The notes under the pieces: model-generated
Database searches by the model: none
What the model was told of the DNA's origin: nothing
What the model saw: only the letters and a program-made list of their open reading frames with translations
Shown here: one piece after another, positions 45,963 through 53,754 of the stretch
Position numbering within the stretch: position 1 is the stretch's first letter
Layout: each line of letters begins with the position of its first letter
Assembly: GCA_902605035.1 (NCBI GenBank)
Contig: CACLBB010000001.1
Coordinates: 1 to 64,000, forward strand
DNA from: an uncultured Pelagibacteraceae bacterium
GTDB lineage: Bacteria > Pseudomonadota > Alphaproteobacteria > Pelagibacterales > Pelagibacteraceae
Length of the DNA stretch: 64,000 nucleotides
Direction: 5' to 3'
Translations under genes and position numbers: made by a program

Positions 45963-46736
45963 TTGGATTTTATAATTAATAATACCAAAGTTTTTTCAGT
46001 AGATACTGGAGAAAAGTTCAATGAAAAAAATCCTTCATTAATACTTTTACATGGAAGTGGACAATCTCATGTAGTTTGGTCGTTAACTACACAATATTTG
46101 TCTGGTGAAAATTACAACGTTTTTACACTAGACTTACCTGGACACGGTAATTCAGAAGGGGAGAGCTTAAAATCCATAGAAGATATGGCTCTATGGTTAA
46201 ATAAGGTTATAGAATATTTAGGAATCAAGAAGCCGTCTATAGTTGCTCACTCACAAGGCTGCTTAATAGCTTTAGAATATGCAAATAAATTTCCAAAAAA
46301 TCTTGAAAAAATCGTGTTTATAGCTGGTTCTTACGAGATACCGGTGAATAAAAGTCTTATTGATTTAGCTCTTTCAGGTGATATGGAGTCTTTAAATTTA
46401 ATGATGAAGTGGGGATATGGGAAGTCTAAACAATTTATTGGAGGCAACCCTTTGCAAAAGATATTAAATTCTCCGAGAGAAGTGCGGGAAGTTTTGGCAG
46501 TAGATTTAATTGCGTGCAATAACTATAAAAATGGTCTAAATGCAGTTAAAAAAATTACATGTCCAACTTTTTTTATTTTCGGAGAATTAGACAAAATGAT
46601 AAAGTTGGATAAAGGTAAAGAATTTGCAGGATTTGTATCTAATTCAAAAGTTCATATAATTAAAAACTGTGGTCATATGATTGTTTTAGAAAATGCTTTT
46701 GAGATGAGACAAAAAATTAAAGAATTTTTAAAATGA
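45963..46736 (+). CDS. Alpha/beta hydrolase
   Basis: The 257-residue alpha/beta-hydrolase has the oxyanion motif LILLHGSGQSHVVW, the nucleophile elbow AHSQGCLIAL (Ser), an Asp in FGELDKMIKL and the His in IKNCGHMIVLE. The start is TTG with an AAGG eight bases upstream; no ATG lies near the expected N-terminus. It overlaps dmdA by four bases, so the two are coupled. A CoA-thioester or ester hydrolase in DMSP metabolism is plausible; the substrate is unknown. Confidence 0.85.
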   Translation: MDFIINNTKVFSVDTGEKFNEKNPSLILLHGSGQSHVVWSLTTQYLSGENYNVFTLDLPGHGNSEGESLKSIEDMALWLNKVIEYLGIKKPSIVAHSQGCLIALEYANKFPKNLEKIVFIAGSYEIPVNKSLIDLALSGDMESLNLMMKWGYGKSKQFIGGNPLQKILNSPREVREVLAVDLIACNNYKNGLNAVKKITCPTFFIFGELDKMIKLDKGKEFAGFVSNSKVHIIKNCGHMIVLENAFEMRQKIKEFLK

Positions 46737-47839
46737 AAAATTTTTATATAAGTAAGTCTAGAAGAGTAAGATCAACACCTTTTACATCTAGAATTGAGAA
46801 ACAAGGCGTAAAGAATTATACAGTATATAATCATATGTTATTACCTACAACTTTTTCTTCTGTAGAGGAAGAGTACATTCATTTAAAAAAAGATGTTCAA
46901 GTATGGGATGTATCTGTTCAAAGAGAAATCGAAATTTCAGGTGTAGACGCACACAAACTAGTTCAGTTAATGACGTGTAGAGATCTTTCTAAATCTAAAA
47001 TTGGAAATTGTTATTACGTTCCACTAGTTGACTCAAATGGTGGAATGATTAATGATCCTCTGATCTACAAGCTAAAAGATGATTTATGGAGAGTTTGTAT
47101 AGCTGACTCTGATGTATTGTTGTTTGCTAAAGGTATAGCAGCTGGTAAAAATTTAAAAGTAAATATTTTCGAAGCAAATATAGATACTTTGGCCATACAA
47201 GGACCTAAATCATTTAAGTTAATGGAAGAAGTTTTTGGAACCGTAATAAATAATCTCAAATTTTTTAAGTACGATTTTTTTACATTTAAAGATAATAAAT
47301 ATTTAATCTCAAGAACAGGTTTTTCAAAGCAGGGAGGATATGAAGTACATTTAGAAGATATAAAATCCGGACAGGCCTTGTATGACCATTTCTTTAATAT
47401 TGGTAAAAAATATAATTTAAAACCAGGAGCTCCAAATCATGCAGAAAGAATAGAAGGGGGATTATTATCTTATGGAAATGATATGCTTATAGAGGATAAT
47501 CCATTTGAATGTGGCTTTGAAAGATATATTCATTTAGATACGGGTGTAGACTTTTTAGGAAAAGAAAATTTAATAAGAATTAAAGCTAAAGGTATTAAAA
47601 AAAAACTTATGGGTGTTAAAATCGAGACTAATAAATTAAACTTGACCGATATACATTTGCTAAATAAAGATAACGAAATTATAGGTGATTTAAGATCAGC
47701 GGCTTATTCTCCTGAATTTAAAAAAATTGTTGGTATAGCTATGATTAAAACAAAGTATTTTGATAACAAACAAAATTTTAAAATGATTATTAACGGCAAA
47801 TATATCGATGGAAAAATTTGTGAACTACCCATTACTTAA
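46733..47839 (+). CDS. dmdA: Dimethylsulfoniopropionate demethylase
   Basis: DmdA transfers a methyl group from DMSP to tetrahydrofolate, giving 3-methylmercaptopropionate. The protein has the GcvT fold but DmdA-specific sequence. The N-terminal KNFYISKSRRVRSTPFTSRI, LVQLMTCRDLSKSKIG and SKQGGYEV (198-205, where GcvT has a different segment) closely match my memory of the P. ubique enzyme. The 368-residue length matches too. It is the last clear gene of the dmd operon, overlapping the hydrolase gene by four bases. Confidence 0.93.
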   Translation: MKNFYISKSRRVRSTPFTSRIEKQGVKNYTVYNHMLLPTTFSSVEEEYIHLKKDVQVWDVSVQREIEISGVDAHKLVQLMTCRDLSKSKIGNCYYVPLVDSNGGMINDPLIYKLKDDLWRVCIADSDVLLFAKGIAAGKNLKVNIFEANIDTLAIQGPKSFKLMEEVFGTVINNLKFFKYDFFTFKDNKYLISRTGFSKQGGYEVHLEDIKSGQALYDHFFNIGKKYNLKPGAPNHAERIEGGLLSYGNDMLIEDNPFECGFERYIHLDTGVDFLGKENLIRIKAKGIKKKLMGVKIETNKLNLTDIHLLNKDNEIIGDLRSAAYSPEFKKIVGIAMIKTKYFDNKQNFKMIINGKYIDGKICELPIT

Positions 47840-47842
47840 ACT

Positions 47843-48127
47843 ATGAAAAAAGCTAAGATTTATATCCCTTCAAAAACTGCTATGCAATCAGGTTTTGGTA
47901 AACAAAAAAAATGGGTTCTTGAATTTGAGACAAAAGACTCTAAAATTAATCCATTAATGGGTTGGGAAAGCTCTACAGACACTCTTAACTCAATAAATCT
48001 AAAGTTTCCAAGTAAGGAAAAAGCGATTGAATACGCTAAAAATAATGGAATCTCCTTTAAAGTGATAGAGCCTAATAAGAAAGAGTTTATTATTAAATCT
48101 TATGCAGATAATTTTACGAAAAATTAA
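47843..48127 (+). CDS. Complex I NDUFS4-type accessory subunit
   Basis: The 94-residue protein belongs to the NDUFS4 (18 kDa) family of NADH dehydrogenase accessory subunits found in alphaproteobacteria and mitochondria. AKIYIPSKTAMQSGFGKQKKWVLEFE, NPLMGWESSTDTLNSINLKFPSKEKAIEYAKNNGI and the C-terminal SYADNF are characteristic. It supports assembly or stability of the peripheral arm. It follows dmdA by three bases, away from nuo genes, which is the common alphaproteobacterial situation. Confidence 0.88.
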   Translation: MKKAKIYIPSKTAMQSGFGKQKKWVLEFETKDSKINPLMGWESSTDTLNSINLKFPSKEKAIEYAKNNGISFKVIEPNKKEFIIKSYADNFTKN

Positions 48128-48129
48128 AA

Positions 48130-49137
48130 ATGTGGCGTAGTTTTTTTAAAGATAAAAAGTGGTTTTACTGGTCTTACGGAGGAGGAACTTTTATTCTTTT
48201 ATTGTTAGTAACCCAAACCTATTTAGATGTACTTTTTAACAGTTGGTATAAAGATTTCTACGACATTCTACAAACAGCTGAAAAACGTGATATATCTGAA
48301 TTTTGGGACTCAATTATAAAATTTTTATATATTGCGCTTCCTTATGTAACAATTTTTGCTTTTACAAATTGGTTCACGAGATTGTGGGCTTTTAGGTGGC
48401 GAGAAGCGATGACTTTTTCTTATATGCCTTATTGGAGGTCAACCGAAGCAAAAGTAGAGGGATCTTCACAAAGAATTCAAGAAGATTGTATGAATTTTGC
48501 TAAAATTGTTGAATCAATTGGATTACAAGTTGTTAAAGCAATAATGACATTAATTGCCTTCATACCTATATTATTTGTTCTTTCTTCTAACGTTACAGTC
48601 CCTTTTTTAGATAATGTTTCCGGTTCGTTAGTTTGGGTAGCATTAGTATTAAGTCTTGGTGGAATTATTATAAGTTGGTTAGTTGGTATTAAACTGCCTG
48701 GTTTAGAGTATAATAATCAAAAAGTAGAGGCGGCTTTCAGAAAAGAACTTGTTTACGGTGAAGACGATAGAAAAAACTATGTTCAAGCACCTACAATTTT
48801 ACAATTATTTACAGGTATAAAATTTAATTACCATAAACTTTTTCTTCATTATGGATATTTTGATTTGTGGGCAATTTGGTACAGACAATTGTTCGTAATT
48901 GTACCTTTTTTAATCATGGCTCCTGGCTTATTTACTGCTGCGTTTACTTTAGGTGTAATGATGCAAGTTGTGAATGCTTTTGGTGAGGTTAAAGATGCTT
49001 TTTCAGTATTTCTTTATAACTGGACTAGAATTACTGAGCTAAGATCAATTCATAAGCGGTTAATGGAATTTGAGAATGCAATAAATTATAATAAAAAAGC
49101 GTTGAGAAAACCAAGAAAATCTGATGTAAGAGCTTAA
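48130..49137 (+). CDS. SbmA/BacA-like inner-membrane transporter
   Basis: The 335-residue protein resembles SbmA/BacA, proton-driven importers of peptides in the inner membrane. Features are the N-terminal span, LNSWYKDFYDILQ, NWFTRLWAFRWREAMTFSYMPYW, and the C-terminal FSVFLYNWTRITELRSIHKRLMEFE. Several long hydrophobic spans are present and no ABC ATPase domain. It is shorter than E. coli SbmA (406). The substrate is unknown. It is two bases from the NDUFS4 gene and overlaps the next gene by one base. Confidence 0.87.
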   Translation: MWRSFFKDKKWFYWSYGGGTFILLLLVTQTYLDVLFNSWYKDFYDILQTAEKRDISEFWDSIIKFLYIALPYVTIFAFTNWFTRLWAFRWREAMTFSYMPYWRSTEAKVEGSSQRIQEDCMNFAKIVESIGLQVVKAIMTLIAFIPILFVLSSNVTVPFLDNVSGSLVWVALVLSLGGIIISWLVGIKLPGLEYNNQKVEAAFRKELVYGEDDRKNYVQAPTILQLFTGIKFNYHKLFLHYGYFDLWAIWYRQLFVIVPFLIMAPGLFTAAFTLGVMMQVVNAFGEVKDAFSVFLYNWTRITELRSIHKRLMEFENAINYNKKALRKPRKSDVRA

Positions 49138-50036
49138 TGGAGCTCTATCTTAAACTCATAGATGTATTATTTCCAGTCTTCTTTGTTATTGGAGTAGGTT
49201 ACTATCTTGGAAAAAAAGATCCAAAATTTGATACTAAATTTATAACAAATTTTGCAGGAAATATCGGTACGCCTGCTATGATTTTCTATACAATTACAAC
49301 TACTGGAATTACTTTAGATATATTTATTGAATACTTTATTTATTCTTTAATAATAATCGGTGGTTTTGCAATTGTAGGATTGATTTTTCTTTTCATACTT
49401 AAAAAAGATATTATTAGTGAACTACCACCTCTAATATTGCCAAATACTGGAAATATGGGTGTTCCGATATGTCTTTTTGCTTATGGAACTAGTGGGTTAG
49501 GGGTTGCCTCAGCAGTAGCTTCTGTAATAATACTTCTTCACTTTACGTTAGGTGTTTTACTAGCTAAAAAAAGTTTTTCTCTAGATATACTTATTAAAAA
49601 TGTTCCTATATATGCAATTTTAGCTTCTGTAATCTTTTTATATTTTAAGTGGGATGTTCCTGGATATATCGAAAATACAACTTTTCTTTTGACCTACACA
49701 ACTATTTTTTTAGTACTAATGTCTTTAGGTATCGCATTATCTCGATTTCAAGTTGTTTCCTGGACAAAAGCCTCAATATTAGGGGCGGTAAGAGTTATAA
49801 TAGGTCCAATTATTGGATTTAGTTTGATAAGATATTTAGGTTTAGAAGGATTTCCAGCAGGTGTTTTATTAATACAATCAGCTATGCCCAGTGCAGTTTT
49901 GACTTATTTAGTTGGTTCAATGTATTCAGAAAAAAAAGTCGTAGATAGTGTTGCGAGTGTTATTGTTACCTCTACTGTAATGTCCTTAATAACAGTTCCT
50001 GTAGTTGTTTATTATAGTTTAAAATATTTTCAATAA
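49137..50036 (+). CDS. AEC-family (auxin efflux carrier-like) permease
   Basis: The 299-residue membrane protein has about ten hydrophobic spans. The pattern LPNTGNMGVPICLFAYG and QSAMPSAVLTYLVGSMY is characteristic of AEC-family transporters. Known members carry small organic acids such as malate or malonate. It overlaps the SbmA-like gene by one base (TAATG). It is the last forward gene before a 408-base gap. The substrate cannot be inferred. Confidence 0.88.
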   Translation: MELYLKLIDVLFPVFFVIGVGYYLGKKDPKFDTKFITNFAGNIGTPAMIFYTITTTGITLDIFIEYFIYSLIIIGGFAIVGLIFLFILKKDIISELPPLILPNTGNMGVPICLFAYGTSGLGVASAVASVIILLHFTLGVLLAKKSFSLDILIKNVPIYAILASVIFLYFKWDVPGYIENTTFLLTYTTIFLVLMSLGIALSRFQVVSWTKASILGAVRVIIGPIIGFSLIRYLGLEGFPAGVLLIQSAMPSAVLTYLVGSMYSEKKVVDSVASVIVTSTVMSLITVPVVVYYSLKYFQ

Positions 50037-50444
50037 ATACAGTTAGTTACACTTAGTTATTAATATAAATTATCAATATATAGGTCAGTATAGTTTACTT
50101 ATAAATAGAAAAAGTAAGATAATGATTGAAAATACTAGCTTATTTAAGCACTACATTATGACTAAAAAAAAAATAAATCATATAATTATTGAAAAAAAGC
50201 GTAAATGAATGATTTTTTAAAAAAATAAGTCAAATCATGAAGCAATACCAACGATTTTAGCTCAATTAAAAGTATTAAATATCAACATTTCTAGAAGCCC
50301 TGCAATAAGGGAATATACCGTTTAAACGGCCATAGAGGGTCTTTTTTTTTCGATTATATGTTGTATAGTACAACTAACCGGGGAATAAGTAAATTTAATA
50401 GTGTAGAAGGGTAGATCTGCCCAATCGCCCGTCAAATAACAATT
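50037..50444. other. 408-base intergenic stretch with hairpin-rich segment
   Basis: This is by far the longest gap in the window. The first half is plain AT-rich DNA with only a 28-codon frame (50122-50208) that I do not call. From about 50293 there are several structures. CCCT/AGGG lies at 50298-50310. CCGTTTAAACGG is a perfect palindrome at 50318-50329. A nine-T run is at 50342-50350. GTTGTA-TAG-TACAAC is at 50360-50374, and GGGTAGATCTGCCC at 50409-50422. It could hold a small RNA, terminators for the converging genes, or recombination scar sequence. Confidence 0.5.
50293..50350 (+). terminator. Possible rho-independent terminator or small-RNA 3' end
   Basis: AGCCCT-containing sequence at 50293-50301 can pair with AGGGTCTTT at 50336-50344 (one mismatch), enclosing the CCGTTTAAACGG hairpin, and runs into nine consecutive T from 50342. 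This is the only strong hairpin-plus-T-run I see on the + strand of this gap. It lies about 260 bases past the AEC stop, far for a simple terminator, so it may end a separate RNA. Confidence 0.35.
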
Positions 50445-50720
50445 CTAGACGATTATACCCTCCTTTTTTAGAAGTTTTTTTTTTGTTTTAAGGCCACCTT
50501 TAGCAGAGTATCCTCCGAGTGATCCATTAGATCTTATAATCCTATGACAGGGTATTTGGGTTGGATAGGGGTTTTTAGCTATCGCATTAGCAACGGCTCG
50601 GACTGCTAGAGGCATTCCAATAGCTTTTGCCACTTGTGAGTAGGTTTTCGTGCTGCCAACTGGTATTTTCTTTAAATATTTCCACACTTTTACTTGAAAT
50701 TTGGTGCCTTTTAGCTTCAT
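50445..50720 (-). CDS. ogt: Methylated-DNA--protein-cysteine methyltransferase (single catalytic domain)
   Basis: This protein repairs O6-alkylguanine by irreversible transfer of the alkyl group to its own cysteine. The active site is C58 in NPYPTQIPCHRIIRSNGSLGGYS. The helix-turn-helix and arginine finger are in TKTYSQVAKAIGMPLAVRAVANA. At 91 residues it has only the C-terminal DNA-binding/transferase domain; the N-terminal domain of Ogt/Ada-C is absent. The presence of Cys separates it from alkyltransferase-like proteins. Its start overlaps the upstream small gene as TAATG. Confidence 0.92.
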   Translation of the reverse strand: MKLKGTKFQVKVWKYLKKIPVGSTKTYSQVAKAIGMPLAVRAVANAIAKNPYPTQIPCHRIIRSNGSLGGYSAKGGLKTKKKLLKKEGIIV

Positions 50721-50884
50721 TAGTCAATAATTAGATAAATTGTGAGAGAAATACATATTATAAGGGTTATTAATAAGCCAAAAGCTATCAATTTTTTGCC
50801 TTTAGAACTTGAATTGGTCCAGAAATAGGAAATTCCATAAACTGCAGCTATAAATATTGCTATGGGAAGGATGAATTTTATCAT
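50720..50884 (-). CDS. Small two-span membrane protein (54 residues)
   Basis: An ATG frame of 54 codons on the minus strand (start 50884) encodes two hydrophobic helices, roughly residues 4-21 (FILPIAIFIAAVYGISYF) and 34-53 (IAFGLLITLIICISLTIYLI), joined by a basic TNSSSKGKK loop. Its TAA overlaps the ogt ATG, and it lies 16 bases after the cupin gene, so it is embedded in a tight minus-strand operon. That spacing supports real coding. I do not recognise the family and propose no function. Confidence 0.65.
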   Translation of the reverse strand: MIKFILPIAIFIAAVYGISYFWTNSSSKGKKLIAFGLLITLIICISLTIYLIID

Positions 50885-50900
50885 TTAGGCTTTCAAAAGT

Positions 50901-51311
50901 TCAATTTTTACGCTCGTTTTGGCTTGGTTTGTGAAAATTTGCAAATTGCTTAGAACCCTTATTTGGTCCCACAAATATGAGCGTCCAAGCTGCTTTTCCT
51001 TCAGGAATCTCCAGACTATGAGTGTCTGAGGCCTTTCTAAGACCTATATAGCCTGGACCCCGCCAAAATCGACCCTTTTTCGTGGTTTCCCAATACCCAC
51101 CTTTAAGCACTAAAGTTAGATAGGACCAATAATGATCATGTAAATCTCCTAAATCACTTTTAAGTATCTTGTGGAGGAAGATATTAAATGGAAACCATCT
51201 TGGTCTTTTTCTAAATAATAAATAATACCTAATCATGAAAGGTTTAGCCTCGTCGTAGTCCGGCCAGCTCGGTCCACGATCTAAAAGTAATCTTTTTCGA
51301 CTCTTAAACAT
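50901..51311 (-). CDS. Cupin-fold conserved hypothetical protein
   Basis: The 136-residue protein has a cupin-like metal set: H58 and H60 in DLHDHYWSYLTLVLKGGYWETT, E75, and H98 in DTHSLEI. The spacing fits a mononuclear metal site. The rest is rich in aromatic and basic residues. Similar short cupins are common conserved hypotheticals. No substrate can be assigned. It heads the minus-strand trio with the small membrane protein and ogt, and is divergent from the recombinase gene. Confidence 0.75.
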   Translation of the reverse strand: MFKSRKRLLLDRGPSWPDYDEAKPFMIRYYLLFRKRPRWFPFNIFLHKILKSDLGDLHDHYWSYLTLVLKGGYWETTKKGRFWRGPGYIGLRKASDTHSLEIPEGKAAWTLIFVGPNKGSKQFANFHKPSQNERKN

Positions 51312-51328
51312 GTTCTAAATCTAAACAC

Positions 51329-51356
51329 TTGACAAAAAAAATAAATAATATATTAT
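51329..51356 (+). promoter_or_regulatory. Promoter of the tyrosine recombinase gene
   Basis: A consensus TTGACA at 51329-51334 and TATTAT at 51351-51356 are separated by 16 bases. The predicted start falls near 51363, inside the left arm of the palindrome, giving a leader of about 22 bases with no Shine-Dalgarno match. The -10 box overlaps the outer edge of the palindrome. Confidence 0.6.
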
Positions 51357-51383
51357 TTCCGATAATTAATGGTTATCGGAAAT
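51355..51383. repeat. Perfect 11-7-11 inverted repeat, candidate recombinase core site/operator
   Basis: ATTTCCGATAA (51355-51365) and its exact complement TTATCGGAAAT (51373-51383) flank a 7-base spacer TTAATGG. The right arm ends one base before the recombinase ATG. The layout matches tyrosine-recombinase core sites: two inverted recombinase-binding arms around a 6-8 base crossover region. The right arm shares TTAT and AAAT with the XerD half of dif (TTATGTTAAAT). It could equally be an autoregulatory operator; both functions could coincide. Confidence 0.7.
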
Positions 51384-51384
51384 T

Positions 51385-52299
51385 ATGAGTGATTTAACAA
51401 CTGAAGTAAAAAAATTAGAAATTGAGACTTTAGACAATTTAAAATTATCTAAAGCAAAAAATACATTAAGAGCTTATAGATCTGACTTTAACGATTTTGC
51501 TTTGTTCTGCACAAAAAATAATTTGAAAAGCCTCCCAAGTGATCCTAAAATTGTTTCAATATATCTTACTCATTTATCTAAAAACTCAAAATTTAGTACT
51601 CTGAAGCGAAGATTGGCATCGATAAATATGATGCATAAGTATAAAGGTCATTACTTAGATACCAAGCATCCAATAATAGTTGAGAATTTGATTGGGATTA
51701 AGAGGCAAATAGGAGTATATCAAAAAGCTAAAAAACCATTATTATTCAATGACATAAAAACGATAATTAAGAAAATTGATCAATCCCCAGGAAATATAAG
51801 CAAAAAACAGAGAGATAAAGCTTTAATATTAGTTGGTTTTGCAGGAGGTTTTAGAAGGTCAGAACTTGTATCAATCAATAAACAAGATGTTGAATTTGTT
51901 AAAGAAGGGGTAAAAATATTTGTTAAAAAATCAAAATCAGACCAATCAGGTGAAGGAATGACTAAAGCTATTCCCTCTTTTAAATACAAAGAATATTGTC
52001 CTGTAGAAAACCTAAGATTATGGATGTTTGAAAATAGAAATGATCGAATATTTGCTATTTCTGACAAGAACGTTGCTCTAATAATTAAAAAATATGCTCT
52101 TCAAGCTGGATTTGATGATAAAAAATACGCTGCTCACAGTTTAAGATCTGGATTTGCTACAACAACAGCTGAAAATGGAGCTAGTGAAAGAAATATAATG
52201 GCTATGACTGGTCATAAATCTGTAGAAATGGTTAGACGATATATTAAAGAAGCTGATTTATTTAAAAATAATGCTTTAAACAAAATTTTAAACAAATGA
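51385..52299 (+). CDS. Tyrosine recombinase/integrase
   Basis: This 304-residue site-specific recombinase has an N-terminal SAM-like core-binding domain (about 1-115) and a catalytic domain with all six key residues: R157 (GGFRRSEL), K182 or K183 (VKKSKSDQ), H251 and R254 (HSLRSG), H277 (TGHKS) and Y286 (RRYIKEA). It is complete and presumably active. No tRNA gene or phage structural gene is adjacent. A perfect 11-7-11 palindrome abuts its start. The genes after it are surface-polysaccharide genes, suggesting it belongs to a variable region. Confidence 0.93.
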   Translation: MSDLTTEVKKLEIETLDNLKLSKAKNTLRAYRSDFNDFALFCTKNNLKSLPSDPKIVSIYLTHLSKNSKFSTLKRRLASINMMHKYKGHYLDTKHPIIVENLIGIKRQIGVYQKAKKPLLFNDIKTIIKKIDQSPGNISKKQRDKALILVGFAGGFRRSELVSINKQDVEFVKEGVKIFVKKSKSDQSGEGMTKAIPSFKYKEYCPVENLRLWMFENRNDRIFAISDKNVALIIKKYALQAGFDDKKYAAHSLRSGFATTTAENGASERNIMAMTGHKSVEMVRRYIKEADLFKNNALNKILNK

Positions 52300-52317
52300 A
52301 TTAAATAGAAATAAATT

Positions 52318-53190
52318 ATGAAGAGTATATTAAATAAGATTTCAATAGTTTTAGTTAGTTATAAAAGTTCATTTAAACTAAAAAAATTTGTACAAAAAAT
52401 ACCAAACGAAACTAAGATTTTTATTATTGACAATTCTAAAGATTATTCATTAAAAAAAATATTTAAAAGAAAAAAAAACGTAAAAATTTATTTTAAAAAA
52501 AATGAGGGATATGGATCATCAATAAACTTTGCATCTAAAATAATTAAAACACCATATTTTTTAGTGGTACAACCTGATGTAACAGGAATTAAAAGAATCT
52601 CTTTAATTAGATTTTACAAATATGCGAAAAAATTAAAAAATAAATTTTCAGTCATTGGTCCCCACTTTATAAATGCTTCTAAAAGCGGACATTTCCAGAC
52701 AAGTTTAAAATTCAAAATAAAGGAGATTCATAATGTTCATGGATCAATAATGTTTTTTAACAAAAAAATATTTAATATAAATAAAGGTTTCGATAAAAAT
52801 ATTTTCTTATATTGGGAAGAGACAGATTATAGTAAAAGAGCTAGTAAAAATGGTTATAAAGCATATCAATTAAATATAGTCAAAGTTAAACACGAAAAAG
52901 GTAAAGCTGTAAAAACTAGAAATCTCAAGGATACAAAAAAATTACAAAATCTTTATACTTGGCACTTTATATGGTCAAAATTTTACTATTTTGATAAGCA
53001 TTATGGAAAATTTTTATCTTTAATTTATTTTACCCCAATATTGATGAGAATTTTATTCAGAATACTCATTTATAAGTTGATCAAAAGTAATAAACTAACA
53101 AAGTATTATTTTAGATTGGATGGTTTAATAAGCTCAATTTTAAATAAAAAATCATCTATGAGACTCGAAAAAATATCTATAGACTCATAA
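52318..53190 (+). CDS. Glycosyltransferase family 2
   Basis: The 290-residue protein has a GT-A fold start (ISIVLVSYKSSFKLKKFV) and FIIDNSKD, with FLVVQPDV in the DxD-like position. FLYWEETDYSKRASKNGYKAY resembles the EDxDxxxR block of rhamnosyltransferase-like GT2 enzymes. The C-terminal hydrophobic stretch (LSLIYFTPILMRILFRILIY) suggests membrane association. It probably adds a sugar to a surface glycan. It follows the recombinase by 18 bases and overlaps the convergent methyltransferase gene by six. Confidence 0.85.
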   Translation: MKSILNKISIVLVSYKSSFKLKKFVQKIPNETKIFIIDNSKDYSLKKIFKRKKNVKIYFKKNEGYGSSINFASKIIKTPYFLVVQPDVTGIKRISLIRFYKYAKKLKNKFSVIGPHFINASKSGHFQTSLKFKIKEIHNVHGSIMFFNKKIFNINKGFDKNIFLYWEETDYSKRASKNGYKAYQLNIVKVKHEKGKAVKTRNLKDTKKLQNLYTWHFIWSKFYYFDKHYGKFLSLIYFTPILMRILFRILIYKLIKSNKLTKYYFRLDGLISSILNKKSSMRLEKISIDS

Positions 53191-53754
53191 TATTTGGCTT
53201 AATAATAATTGATTTTCTGTTTCCAGTAATACTTTAAACCCTTTTTCTTTTAAAAAATCTGCAGAATATAAGGTTTTTGCACCTTTATCATCTAATAAGA
53301 CTAAAGAATTTTTATGAAGTTTATTAATAACGGCTTTTGTCTCTTTAAGTTGATGTTGTGAAGCAAGCTCAGCATCATGACCATCAAATGAGTCTAAATA
53401 TAAAAGATCTATCTTTTTATGAAAATCTTGAAGAAATACAATGCTATCCTTTATGTAAAAATATACGTTATTTTTGTATTTTTTTGTAAAATCTTTAGCA
53501 TTTTTAATATTCATCTCAGATATATCACAACTGTGAAGCTCTCCATCTATGAAATGTGCAAATTCTGAAAATATTAGTGTGCTCATTCCATCTTTCCAAT
53601 TGAACTTCTTAAAAAAAATAAACTTGCTTTTTCCTCGTGCAGTGCCTGTTTCAACAATTATTTTTGATCTCCTAATATTTGCTATTTTTAAAGTTTTTTC
53701 AAAAAGCTCAAATCGAATATTTTTTTTATGATTATATTTATTTATGAAGTTCAT
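53185..53754 (-). CDS. Class I SAM-dependent methyltransferase
   Basis: The 189-residue protein has a Rossmann-like methyltransferase core: IIVETGTARGKSKF (motif I), GELHSCDISEMNIKNAKDF (motif II) and IDLLYLDSFDGHDAELASQ (motif IV). It resembles the Methyltransf_24 family found in polysaccharide clusters. The substrate is probably a sugar or sugar-linked acceptor, inferred from context. It overlaps the GT9-like gene by 17 bases on the same strand. Confidence 0.78.
   Translation of the reverse strand: MNFINKYNHKKNIRFELFEKTLKIANIRRSKIIVETGTARGKSKFIFFKKFNWKDGMSTLIFSEFAHFIDGELHSCDISEMNIKNAKDFTKKYKNNVYFYIKDSIVFLQDFHKKIDLLYLDSFDGHDAELASQHQLKETKAVINKLHKNSLVLLDDKGAKTLYSADFLKEKGFKVLLETENQLLLSQIL

Noticed and set aside
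46733-47839. Glycine cleavage T protein (GcvT) as the identity of the DmdA gene
   Set aside because: The fold is shared, but the SKQGGYEV segment, the N-terminal KNFYISKSRRVRSTPFTSRI and the dmdB/dmdC neighbours fit DmdA; no gcvH or gcvP is adjacent.
50122-50208. 28-codon frame in the large intergenic gap (begins MIENTSLFKHYIMTKKK)
   Set aside because: It is short and lysine-rich, and has no clear ribosome-binding site or overlap with neighbours. Such frames are common by chance in AT-rich DNA.
51369-51392. Alternative upstream ATG within the palindrome spacer as the recombinase start
   Set aside because: It is out of frame with the recombinase and ends after seven codons.
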